NCBI RefSeq assembly: GCF_028623165.1 | Contig: NZ_CP117768.1 | Location: 4,402,001 to 4,466,000, forward strand | Reading direction: 5' to 3' | Origin: Nostoc sp. UHCC 0926 | GTDB lineage: Bacteria > Cyanobacteriota > Cyanobacteriia > Cyanobacteriales > Nostocaceae | DNA length: 64,000 nt | Part shown: one piece after another, positions 25,417-33,625 of the stretch | How the letters are laid out: each line of letters opens with the position of its first letter | Position numbering within the stretch: the stretch's first letter is position 1 | Made by a program: the position numbers and the translations under genes | Notes under the pieces: model-generated | The model's database searches: none | What the model was told of the DNA's origin: nothing | The model's input: only the letters and a program-made list of their open reading frames with translations

Positions 25417-26388
25417 TTAGTAATTAGTAATTAGTGTTTCTTGAACTTTTGGCAGATAACTCATTCCCCTATCAAATGATTTGAGGTTGCCAGCTTTGGC
25501 TTCAAGCAAACGTTTGATGTTCATGCTCTCAGCGCCAAAATCTTCAATTTGAAGTTTGCCGTGGCTAACAGTCCCATCTGTTTTCCAGAATGTGATCCGA
25601 TGTAGGATAAAACCAGAAGCTTCGGGATCAGCGAAAGCATAGGCGGTTGGGATGAGTAGCGCTACAGAACGCTGATAATATTCGTAGTCTGGATAAAAGT
25701 GTTCTTGTTCGATCAAGTAGTATTTACTCAAACTATGAACTCGCACAGAAACTTTTACTTTCTGGTCATATTCATCCTTGAATTCACCTGATTCAAGATT
25801 AATATCACCATTTGGTCGCAGTAGATGCGCCCACTCATCTATATTTTGTAAGTCTTTTAAGTATTCAATGCCGATTTCAATGGGAGCATCAACATAGATA
25901 GTGTCAGTATCGATAAAGTGGCTTCCTTTGGCTGCTGCGGTAAGACCAGCCTTGCGTTCCAAATTACCTTTTAAAGACCGACACTCGGAAGTGTGTACTG
26001 TGTGAATTCCCTGCATAATCATCTGAGTCTGCCGTTTTGGATCAACAAAACTCAACCAGTGAAAATACACACCTTTTTGATCTGTCCCAGGCTCAATGTA
26101 GTCTGTAGGAAATAGTAAAACAGGGTAAACCTGAAAATATTTCTGATACTCTAACCCGCAGTGCCACTCAATGCCGTAGAAAAGTGGGTTTTCTAGTTTT
26201 TTAACGTGATAATAGAGATTTTTGTGATAACCAGATGCAGTTCCCAGCCAGGTATCTTCATCAATTTGCTCTTTCATCCGGCTATAAAGCGTCCATTCAT
26301 CCAAGTTCTTTAAACTACAAAGGTAGTCAAAGGCGTTCTCTGGTGAAGTAGCAATGTAAGCTGATGTTGCAAAGGTATTTTTTTCCAC
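25417..26388 (-). CDS. scyC: ScyC: scytonemin cyclase
   Basis: 323 residues, no signal peptide. The start is GTG at 26388, decided by AAGGAG 7 nt upstream. The sequence contains two START/SRPBCC-like halves: YIATSPENAFDYLCSLKNLDEW at the start and IYVDAPIEIGIEYLKDLQNIDEW near residues 165-187 are internal repeats of one another. In N. punctiforme ScyC is known to cyclise and decarboxylate the ScyA product to a tricyclic ketone. It lies 25 nt after scyB, so it is in the same transcript. Confidence 0.94.
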   Translation of the reverse strand: MEKNTFATSAYIATSPENAFDYLCSLKNLDEWTLYSRMKEQIDEDTWLGTASGYHKNLYYHVKKLENPLFYGIEWHCGLEYQKYFQVYPVLLFPTDYIEPGTDQKGVYFHWLSFVDPKRQTQMIMQGIHTVHTSECRSLKGNLERKAGLTAAAKGSHFIDTDTIYVDAPIEIGIEYLKDLQNIDEWAHLLRPNGDINLESGEFKDEYDQKVKVSVRVHSLSKYYLIEQEHFYPDYEYYQRSVALLIPTAYAFADPEASGFILHRITFWKTDGTVSHGKLQIEDFGAESMNIKRLLEAKAGNLKSFDRGMSYLPKVQETLITNY

Positions 26389-26413
26389 TTATCACTCCTT
26401 AAGATAATAACAA

Positions 26414-27475
26414 TTAAGCTGCGATCGCCTTAATTTTGTTTCGCTTACTGCCCTGAATGCGGTCTTCTGCTAATCGTTTGGCAGCATCGTTGGTAGTAAC
26501 TCCCTGCTGTTTAGCAATATCAAAAATTGCTAATAGCGTGTCATAAATGTTATGCACTTGCTTGAAAGCTTTTTCTTCGTCATAACCAATCATTTCGTTG
26601 TAAACATTGATTAGCCCTCCAGCATTAATTACATAATCGGGGCTGTAAAGAATCCCTTTTCTGGCAAGCATTTGACTATGTAGTTGCTCATTTTCCAATT
26701 GATTATTAGCTGCACCAGCAATAATGGAAGCTTGTAAAAAAGGAATTGTATGACTATTAAGAATTCCTCCTAAAGCACAAGGAGCAAATATATCTACATC
26801 AAGAGCGTAAATTTCAGTTGGTTCTACAATAGTTGCGCCAAAAAGTCGTTTTACCTCTTCTGCTTTAGCTGGATCTACATCGCTAACAAAAAGCTTGACA
26901 TCATGCTCATGTAAGTGTCGGCAGAGATTTTTACCTACATTTCCTAAGCCTTGAACTGCAACTTTCATGCCATCAAGTCTTTTGCTCTGCCAACGAGACT
27001 CCACAGCAGCTTGAATTCCTAGAAAAACTCCAAGTGATGTTATGGGAGCAGGCCCACCAGACTTTTCTGATACGCCAACAACATATTTAGTTTCTTGACT
27101 GATTGTCCGCACATCGTCAGGGGTAATATTGACATCTTGTCCGGTAATAAAACGCCCATTCAGACTATTAACAAAACGTCCGTAAGCTCTCAACAGATCA
27201 TCTGTTTTATTTTGAGGATTAGCAATAATGACTGCTTTTCCGCCACCAGCCGGAATGTTAGCACACGCAGCTTTATATGTCATACCACGACTCAGACGAA
27301 GCGCATCTTTTAAAGCAGCTTCTTCGTTGATATAAGGCAAGAGTCTTGTCGCTCCCATCGCTGGGCCCAAGGTCGTGTCATGGATAGCAATAATTGCCTT
27401 AATTTCTGGATTTTTACCATGACAAAAAAGAACTTGTTCGTGACCCATTTCTCTAACAGTTTCAAATAGCAGCAT
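26414..27475 (-). CDS. scyB: ScyB: tryptophan dehydrogenase (Leu-dehydrogenase family)
   Basis: 353 residues from ATG at 27475, with AGAGG 5 nt before it; a GTG two codons earlier is less likely. Glu/Leu/Phe/Val dehydrogenase fold: GPAMGATRLLPY, RLSRGMTYKAACANIPAGGGKAV (catalytic Lys), TGQDVNITPDDV (Asp) and the Rossmann VAVQGLGNVGKNLC. It oxidatively deaminates L-tryptophan to indole-3-pyruvate using NAD, as shown for the N. punctiforme enzyme. It supplies one ScyA substrate. Separated from scyA by 309 nt. Confidence 0.95.
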   Translation of the reverse strand: MLLFETVREMGHEQVLFCHGKNPEIKAIIAIHDTTLGPAMGATRLLPYINEEAALKDALRLSRGMTYKAACANIPAGGGKAVIIANPQNKTDDLLRAYGRFVNSLNGRFITGQDVNITPDDVRTISQETKYVVGVSEKSGGPAPITSLGVFLGIQAAVESRWQSKRLDGMKVAVQGLGNVGKNLCRHLHEHDVKLFVSDVDPAKAEEVKRLFGATIVEPTEIYALDVDIFAPCALGGILNSHTIPFLQASIIAGAANNQLENEQLHSQMLARKGILYSPDYVINAGGLINVYNEMIGYDEEKAFKQVHNIYDTLLAIFDIAKQQGVTTNDAAKRLAEDRIQGSKRNKIKAIAA

Positions 27476-27784
27476 TTTCACCTCTCGATATTGTTTGGGA
27501 TTGGTTAGATAAAGTAATGACCATTACAAAATATAAAGATATAGACACAAGAACACTCTCAAAGATTAAGATTAGATGAAGGGAAAAAGATTTAGGTTTC
27601 AACAATCACAAAATTCAGATTCCAGTTTGTAAAGGTTACTTTTTAGCTGAAATAAAGTTTTGCAGCTTCCAAATTTATCCTTTATATTTTCCTGAATGGA
27701 CAAATCCAAATTGTGGTCTAAATTCCGCCTTATTCGAGTGTCTTAGTATCTATAACACTTGAATGAAATTGCCAGCTTTTAAAA
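27476..27784. other. scyA-scyB spacer
   Basis: 309 bp, AT-rich, no gene or clear hairpin seen. It does not contain the control sequence found before scyA. An internal promoter for scyB-F is possible but I cannot point to one. Confidence 0.5.
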
Positions 27785-29668
27785 TCAAATCATTGGAAAT
27801 GAAACTTGCTTGGCTAAATTTTTAGCCGAGTTTGATTTAATTCCTTGTGCTGCCAAACTTTTATTACGTCCACCAGAGGGTGCTGGTCGATCAGCGTCAA
27901 TCACTACATCAATCAGAAAGGGAACTGTTGAAGCGATCGCTTGTTCTAATGCGGCTTCGATATCTGACTCTCTAACGACTACGATCGCTTCTGCTCCCAT
28001 ACCACGAGCAATCATGGCAAAGTTTGTTGGTGGAAGTGTTGCGTCTGCGCCCTTTAATCCCAAGATTTTCATCCCTTGATGGCACATGTTGTAACGCGCA
28101 TCGTTGAGTACAATCCAGATTGCGGGAATTTTGTATTTCACAGCTGTGCTGATTTCGTTATTCATCAGCATTGCTCCATCGCCGACAATTGCTACAGCCT
28201 TGCCATTGTTCGCCACTGCTGCACCCAACACTCCAGTGACGGCGTGACCCATTGCGCCGACTCCGGTGCTGACTCGGTAACGATTGGCTTCGGCAAATTG
28301 CAGTAGATGCGTAGACCAAGTAAAGGAGTTACCGCACTCTGCCATTACTACCGCATCACTATCCTCAACAATTATCTTTTGAATTGCTGCCATCAATACT
28401 TCTGGCCGCACTGGATAATCTACGTCTAGAGCAGGTTCAATTGCTTTGTGTTCTGGACGAGGTAGCGACATTGGGGAATGAGGAGCATCTGGCAACTGCT
28501 GCAACAACTCTTGCACAAAGGATTTGATGTCAGACCGAACCCCAAAAGTTTCAACGTGTGGATACGCCACTCCTGGCACTTCTGGGTCAATATCTACATG
28601 GACAAAACCTCCTCTTGGAACCAGGGTCGAATTCCAGAAGGAAGTCGGTTCACCAAGGCGGGTTCCTAATACGAGTGTGCGTAGTGGAGGTTGATCTTCC
28701 ATATAAGTCAAGACAGAAGCATGACCCCCTAAACCTGTAACACCCACAAATTGGGGATGATCTTCGGGGAAGATACCTTTACCGCGGGGTGAGCACATGA
28801 CGGCTGCTCCAGTTTTTTCTGCGAGTTGGCGGATTTCGTCTGCTGCATCACGCGCACCGAAACCAACCCAGATGGCAAAGGGGCCTGATGATAATAACTC
28901 TACAGATTTAGCGATCGCTTCTTTTGAAGCAGTCATCGGAAACGCAGAAACATTTAGTTGGGGTAAAGCTATATCCTCAACTAAACTTGTCTGCACAGCG
29001 GTGGGAATGCTCAAATGGGCAACAAATCCACCTGGTTGCGCTAAAGCCAAAGCCAATTTGCGAAAAATCTGCGGTAATTGAGCCGCAGATTCAATAGTGA
29101 TTGCATAGTTGAATAGCGCTCCTGGGGTAAAAATTCCCCCACTGGGCAAGGTGTAAGTGCTGGTTTCTTGAATTGCCCAGCGTCCACGCTGCGGTGCTGA
29201 AGTGCAAGCCGACAGCAAAATCACCTTTGCCCCTTCACCACGAGCCGCAAATAATCCAGTCAGGACGTTAGTGATCCCCGGTCCTGCTGTGGTAAAAACT
29301 ACAGTCGGGCGATCGTTAGCAAAGTATGCTTCGGTCGCTGCAAATGCTGCTCCTGCTTCATGGCGGAAGTTCAACACTTCTATAGTGCTATTCGACAGCG
29401 CACCCCAAAGGCTTGCCATTGCACCGCCGGCAACACCAAAAGCGTAGCTTACTCCCAAATTTTCCAACATCTGAGCGATCGCATCGGCAACTGAGAGCGT
29501 TGGGGCTGTTTCGCTGGGTAAAAAAGGCTGAATTCCCCCGTTATTCTCTGATTCATCAAGCTGATGCGAAATGTCAGACACAGACTCTACATAGATGTTT
29601 GATGGAATTTCTTTGTATGGCTCAGTAGTGATTAGAGGAGAGTTTGAACCAGTATAGTTTTTACTCAT
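27785..29668 (-). CDS. scyA: ScyA: ThDP-dependent acyloin synthase
   Basis: 627 residues from ATG at 29668; the frame stays open to 29860 but that part (Cys/Lys/Arg-rich, no family match) is rejected. Acetolactate-synthase fold: Pyr domain with FGVAGGAMASLWGAL and the catalytic Glu in NFRHEAGAAFAATEAYF; central domain; PP domain with the ThDP motif GDGAMLMNNEISTAVKYK...NDARYN. It couples indole-3-pyruvate (from ScyB) and p-hydroxyphenylpyruvate (from TyrA) to the beta-ketoacid acyloin of scytonemin. First gene of the run, with a long upstream region containing three conserved sequences. An N-terminal 65-residue extension before SVADAIAQML is of unknown role. Confidence 0.95.
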   Translation of the reverse strand: MSKNYTGSNSPLITTEPYKEIPSNIYVESVSDISHQLDESENNGGIQPFLPSETAPTLSVADAIAQMLENLGVSYAFGVAGGAMASLWGALSNSTIEVLNFRHEAGAAFAATEAYFANDRPTVVFTTAGPGITNVLTGLFAARGEGAKVILLSACTSAPQRGRWAIQETSTYTLPSGGIFTPGALFNYAITIESAAQLPQIFRKLALALAQPGGFVAHLSIPTAVQTSLVEDIALPQLNVSAFPMTASKEAIAKSVELLSSGPFAIWVGFGARDAADEIRQLAEKTGAAVMCSPRGKGIFPEDHPQFVGVTGLGGHASVLTYMEDQPPLRTLVLGTRLGEPTSFWNSTLVPRGGFVHVDIDPEVPGVAYPHVETFGVRSDIKSFVQELLQQLPDAPHSPMSLPRPEHKAIEPALDVDYPVRPEVLMAAIQKIIVEDSDAVVMAECGNSFTWSTHLLQFAEANRYRVSTGVGAMGHAVTGVLGAAVANNGKAVAIVGDGAMLMNNEISTAVKYKIPAIWIVLNDARYNMCHQGMKILGLKGADATLPPTNFAMIARGMGAEAIVVVRESDIEAALEQAIASTVPFLIDVVIDADRPAPSGGRNKSLAAQGIKSNSAKNLAKQVSFPMI

Positions 29669-29910
29669 TGGTTTCACATAATTACAGGAAGTTACACAAA
29701 GGCTTTTTAGTTTACAATCACAGCGATAGCAATATTTAATACAAACAACTCTGTTGCTTTTACAGCTATGATCTAGCTTGGTCGATTGTAGAAAACGTTT
29801 ATTGCTGCTGATTGATGCTTGTGAGCGCACCACCAAAAATTTTTGAAAAGCATACAGCAATAGTGTGCTTCTTGTAACTAGAATAAAGGAAATGAAGACC
29901 GTTGTGCAAT

Positions 29911-29947
29911 CAAAAATCTTTTGATAAAAGGTGTCAAATTTTTCGCT
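29911..29947 (-). promoter_or_regulatory. Putative scytonemin control sequence, copy 1
   Basis: Plus-strand reading AAAAATCTTTTGATAAAAGG then TGTCAAATTTTTCGCT; on the scyA strand AGCGAAAAATTTGACACC, then the TATCAAAAGATTTT block. About 245 nt before the scyA start. Matches copies at 30163-30198, 30288-30323 and, more weakly, 16489-16523. Confidence 0.65.
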
Positions 29948-29971
29948 GTTATTATGATCAGAACAGTGCTT

Positions 29972-30098
29972 AAGTAGGTTGGCAGGGAAAAATCAAACCA
30001 TGTAAAGGTATGTAAACGAGCTACTAAGCTTAATTCAAGCACATCTCATAATCTTTACAAAGCTTTACATAGTTACCTTTAATTGCACCAACCTACTT
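29972..30098. repeat. Palindromic MITE-like element splitting the control region
   Basis: AAGTAGGTTGG (29972-29982) and CCAACCTACTT (30088-30098) are perfect terminal inverted repeats. Just inside, ACCATGTAAAGGTATGTAAA and CTTTACAAAGCTTTACATAG continue the imperfect symmetry. It lies between control copies 1 and 2. A partial relative (GTAAGTAAGTCGGCGGGAAAATC) is at 42001 before pbpC. Confidence 0.7.
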
Positions 30099-30162
30099 AT
30101 TTAAGCGCCTGGTGAGGTTCTTAACTTGTGATAATTACTATGATTAGAAACCTATTTGCAAT

Positions 30163-30198
30163 AAAAAATCTTTTGATGAGGGTGTCAATTCTTTCGCT
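30163..30198 (-). promoter_or_regulatory. Putative scytonemin control sequence, copy 2
   Basis: AAAAAATCTTTTGATGAGGG then TGTCAATTCTTTCGCT; on the scyA strand AGCGAAAGAATTGACACCC, then the TCATCAAAAGATTTTTT block. TTGACA with a T/A-rich TTTATT about 17 nt later could be a sigma-70-like promoter. About 500 nt before the scyA start. Confidence 0.65.
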
Positions 30199-30287
30199 TT
30201 TATCGTGATTACGACATTTCCAACTTAGTCATTCTGAAAAAATGATATTCTGCGATCGTGGAAGCGGCACATTACCAAATTTACAAT

Positions 30288-30323
30288 AGAAAATCTTTTG
30301 ATCTGGTTGTCAATTCTTTTGCT
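30288..30323 (-). promoter_or_regulatory. Putative scytonemin control sequence, copy 3
   Basis: AGAAAATCTTTTGATCTGG then TTGTCAATTCTTTTGCT; on the scyA strand AGCAAAAGAATTGACAACC, then AGATCAAAAGATTTTCT and TATTGTAAAT. 125 nt from copy 2. It is the farthest copy from scyA and faces the kinase gene on its other side. Confidence 0.65.
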
Positions 30324-30776
30324 TTAGGACTTACACAACTTTTCATCCGAATTAAAGCATGAGCCAATTTAGCGGTCTTTCTATTGCTACCAAAAACTCT
30401 TTGGGTCAATTATTTGTAACGATAAAGACATAGTTTCTTAACTTTTTATATTTTCTTTGAGAGATGACTAAGCATTCAGTACGTAATTATTTTCTAAAAT
30501 ATGTTTTATATGACATAAAATCCAGTAATATATGCTTAGTATAAGAAGAAGTGTTTATTCATGAGAAAACAAACACTACATTATACGTATAAGTATACGT
30601 ATTTTTACGGCAGAATTGTACTTCTTACGACAGATGATTAAGCATATCCTGCTATAGTTAGATACATGAGAAAGAAAGTTAAGATAAATTAAGCAAATAA
30701 CTTGATGAGTGAAATTTGTTGATTTAAGCCAGGCCCAGCACTGCACATCGCGTTTATGTTGAAAATCAAACGACTC

Positions 30777-30914
30777 TACACTAGTACCGCACGGTCTAAA
30801 TCCAGCTACCATCTCAATTAACCAGACAAATAGGGGAAATTCATGAATTTCATTTCCTATACTCAAGTAATTAGTTAATGGTAGGCAAACTTCCGCCACA
30901 GTGTACTTGTAGTT
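30777..30914. repeat. MITE-like repeat, family B copy 1
   Basis: Shares ordered blocks with 57463-57577: TAAATCCAGCTACCATC, CAGACAAA and AAAC..GCCACAGTGTAC. The left end ACACTAGTAC here and the right end GTGTACTAGTGTG of the other copy are inverted, so the full element probably has CACTAGTAC ends. A further left-end fragment (CTAGTACCGCAAGGC) is at 31033. Confidence 0.5.
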
Positions 30915-31045
30915 CGCTAAAGTCCTTAGCGAGGGAAAAGTTAAAGGATAAAAATTTTTATTCTTTAACTTTTGCCAGTCGAAACCCAGTAATTTTAGAT
31001 TGGGGAACCATTTAGTTAGTTCTGGTGCAGGGCTAGTACCGCAAG

Positions 31046-31083
31046 GCGGAAGTCAAAAGTCAAAAGTCAAAAGCCAAAAGTCA
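31046..31083. repeat. Heptanucleotide tandem repeat (AAAAGTC)
   Basis: Four to five units of AAAAGTC with one AAAAGCC variant. STRR class. Confidence 0.75.
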
Positions 31084-31504
31084 CGCATAATTGTATTCCA
31101 AGCTCTTGCGCCATTTGAAATGGTATGTTTATTTGCGCCATGTTGTACTACTTTAAATTTAAAATATATTTTCTACTTATAGATTAAGAGTTTTGAACTC
31201 TTATCTAATAAGGTTTCTTGACTAATCTGGATTTGATTTGTCTAGATTTTGTGTTGCTATAAAAAGCTGTTTAAGTCAATAGTAAATTTTTTTAAACATT
31301 TAGTTTTTTTTAAATTTGGTTCAATAATTTACACTTTACTGATATAATAATTTTTATTAAGATGTCTAAATTTTTTCATATAATAAGGTAAGGAGGAATT
31401 TTATTTTTTAACAGATGAAGAATGCACTAAAGATTTTAGTAAGTTATGACTGTTAACTCATTAATGGGTATGGTGCTGATTGATTACCGGGAGGAAGTAA
31501 GAAT

Positions 31505-33484
31505 ATGAATTCTGGCGAATATACACTAGCTAGATCAAACAATCAATGGGCGCTACAACCAGAAGTAGAGATGAAGTTTGCTCACTTCCTAATAAATCAA
31601 ACTGTAGATGCTGCCTTTTGTTTAGGAGCAAACGCGCAGTTTCTTTATGTCAACGATGCCACTTGCCTAATGACTGAGTATTCCCGTGAGGAATTACTAT
31701 CCATGAGGCTGCATGATATAGATGTAGACTTTTCTCTACACAATTGGTCAGATATTATTTCACAGGGTTCCCTTACCTTTAAATCTCGCTACAGGACAAA
31801 AAGAGGTCGGATCTTTCTGGTAGAAATATCCATTAGCTATGTAAAAGACCAAGATATGGAATTTGGCTGTGCCTTTGCTCGTGAGAAAACCGATGAAATA
31901 GTAGAACTGAGCGTGCAAAAGTGGACTGATGAATTAAGGGATGCCAAAGACAATTTGCAACAGGAATTTTCTCAACTCAAGGCAAAAGAAGTAGAACTAG
32001 AAACATCTTTATCTTTACTTCGTTCTACTCTGGAATCTACTGCCATTGGTATTGTTGCAGTTAACTTTGAGGGAGATATTCTGAGTTTGAATCAGAAATT
32101 TGTAGAGATGTGGCAGATCCCGGAGTCCCTAATACTATCTAAGAAATGTCCTCAATCTAAAAGCTTTTTTGAGAACAAACTTAAAGACCCACAAGCCTTT
32201 AATCGGTTTATTTGGGAAGTGTCTAGCCAATCTGATTTTGAGAGCTACGACATTCTGGAGTTGAAAGATGGAAGAATTTTTGCCCACTACTCTAAACCTC
32301 AGTTGTTGGGGGACAAAATTATTGGTAGAGTGTGGAGTATTTGGGACATTACCGAATCAAAACAAACTGAAGAAGCATTACGGCTAAACGCAGCTAGATT
32401 TCGGACTTTAGCAGAAACGACAGATGCCAGCACTTTTTTAATTCAAGGCACGCGACTTTGCTACATAAATCCAGCAGTGGAGAAACTCACTGGCTACACA
32501 AAAGAGGAACTGCTAACAGACTTTGGACTGCGCCGACTGATTAAAAGCAAAAAACGTAGGCAGGTACGCAACCAGGCTGAAGCAGCTAACTTTGAATACC
32601 AGGAGATAAATATTTTAACAAAAAACGGCACGGAGCGCTGGCTAGCCTGTGCGGTTGCCATGCTAGATGGAGTGTTGGATTTTGGAGGAAACCCAGTCGA
32701 ACTGATTGCAGGTATCGATATTACCGATTACAAATATGCAGAATTAGGTCTGAACCAAGCTTTAGAACAAGCGAAACAACTTAGCGAACTTAGAGCGCGT
32801 TTTCTTTCTATGGTTTGCCATCAATTCCGGACTCCGCTGAATATTGTTTCATTTTCTAATAGTTTACTAAAGGAAGAAGTAGACAAACGCACACAGAAGA
32901 AAATACAACCATTACTCGATCACATTCAAAAAGCCACCGAACAACTCGGCCAGATGTTGGATGATATTTTGTTCTTCTCTAAGGCAGAATCAGCAAAAAT
33001 AAACTTTCAGCCAAAACCGCTTGAGTTAGTTGATTTTTGTAATGATTTAGTTGCACAGATGCAGATGAGTGTTAGCCAAAATCCGATTTATCTTGTAAGT
33101 GCAGATAAGTCACTAACAGCCTGTATAGATAAAAAATTGTTAGAGCCTATATTGAAGAATTTGCTCGACAATGCAATAAAATATTCCCCCTCCAATATGG
33201 CAATTGAGTTGAAACTCTATTGCAAAAATAAAAAATTAATTTTCCAGGTAAAAGATATGGGAATTGGTATTTCAGTAGCAGATCAACAACGAATATTTGA
33301 GCCATTTTACCGTGGTAGTAATATTGATCATATACCTGGGACTGGACTAGGACTATCGATTCTTAAAACTCTTGTAGATTTACATCAGGGTCAAGTCTCT
33401 GTAGAAAGTGAAGTTGGTGTGGGCACTACGTTTACTGTGATGTTGCCATTAATCAAATCAGAGTTTACCAGTTCCGAGTTATGA
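31505..33484 (+). CDS. PAS-domain sensor histidine kinase of the scytonemin locus
   Basis: 659 residues, no membrane segment. PAS 1 about 25-125 (VDAAFCLGANAQFLYVNDATC), coiled coil about 130-168, PAS 2 about 170-285 (STAIGIVAVNFEGDILSLN), PAS 3 about 295-410, HisKA with the phospho-acceptor His439 in MVCHQFRTPLNIV, and HATPase with NLLDNAIKYSP, DMGIGI and GTGLGLSI. ATG 31505, with GGGAGG about 11 nt upstream. Divergent from scyA and followed by the response regulator; equivalent to NpF1277 by position. Cytoplasmic PAS domains suit redox or light-derived signals, but the ligand is unknown. Known work in N. punctiforme links this pair to UV-A induction of the locus. Confidence 0.92.
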   Translation: MNSGEYTLARSNNQWALQPEVEMKFAHFLINQTVDAAFCLGANAQFLYVNDATCLMTEYSREELLSMRLHDIDVDFSLHNWSDIISQGSLTFKSRYRTKRGRIFLVEISISYVKDQDMEFGCAFAREKTDEIVELSVQKWTDELRDAKDNLQQEFSQLKAKEVELETSLSLLRSTLESTAIGIVAVNFEGDILSLNQKFVEMWQIPESLILSKKCPQSKSFFENKLKDPQAFNRFIWEVSSQSDFESYDILELKDGRIFAHYSKPQLLGDKIIGRVWSIWDITESKQTEEALRLNAARFRTLAETTDASTFLIQGTRLCYINPAVEKLTGYTKEELLTDFGLRRLIKSKKRRQVRNQAEAANFEYQEINILTKNGTERWLACAVAMLDGVLDFGGNPVELIAGIDITDYKYAELGLNQALEQAKQLSELRARFLSMVCHQFRTPLNIVSFSNSLLKEEVDKRTQKKIQPLLDHIQKATEQLGQMLDDILFFSKAESAKINFQPKPLELVDFCNDLVAQMQMSVSQNPIYLVSADKSLTACIDKKLLEPILKNLLDNAIKYSPSNMAIELKLYCKNKKLIFQVKDMGIGISVADQQRIFEPFYRGSNIDHIPGTGLGLSILKTLVDLHQGQVSVESEVGVGTTFTVMLPLIKSEFTSSEL

Positions 33485-33625
33485 GTATTGAAATGAAGAG
33501 AGTTGTTAATTAACAACTTAACAATCATAACTCTCAAAACGAAGTAATTAATCTCATGCCTATTTACATACTCACCAAAGAGTCTAGTAAGCAGCTTCTG
33601 CAAAAAGTTCTAGTAATAGAAAATC

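Larger units (their letters stand above)
30324..31504. other. Rest of the divergent scyA / sensor-kinase control region
   Basis: Non-coding apart from unsupported frames. It contains a MITE-like repeat (30777-30914), a short AAAAGTC tandem tract (31046-31083) and a very AT-rich stretch (31180-31400) likely to hold the kinase promoter. An AAGGAGG at 31389-31395 is followed by ATG only after about 19 nt (a 13-codon frame at 31415), too far for confident use. Confidence 0.5.

Noticed and set aside
30576..30899. 107-codon minus-strand frame in the scyA/kinase control region
   Set aside because: No family resemblance, no ribosome site, and it crosses a MITE-like repeat.
31415..31456. 13-codon leader peptide before the sensor kinase
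   Set aside because: AAGGAGG lies about 19 nt from the ATG, too far for normal initiation, and there is no attenuator-like structure.
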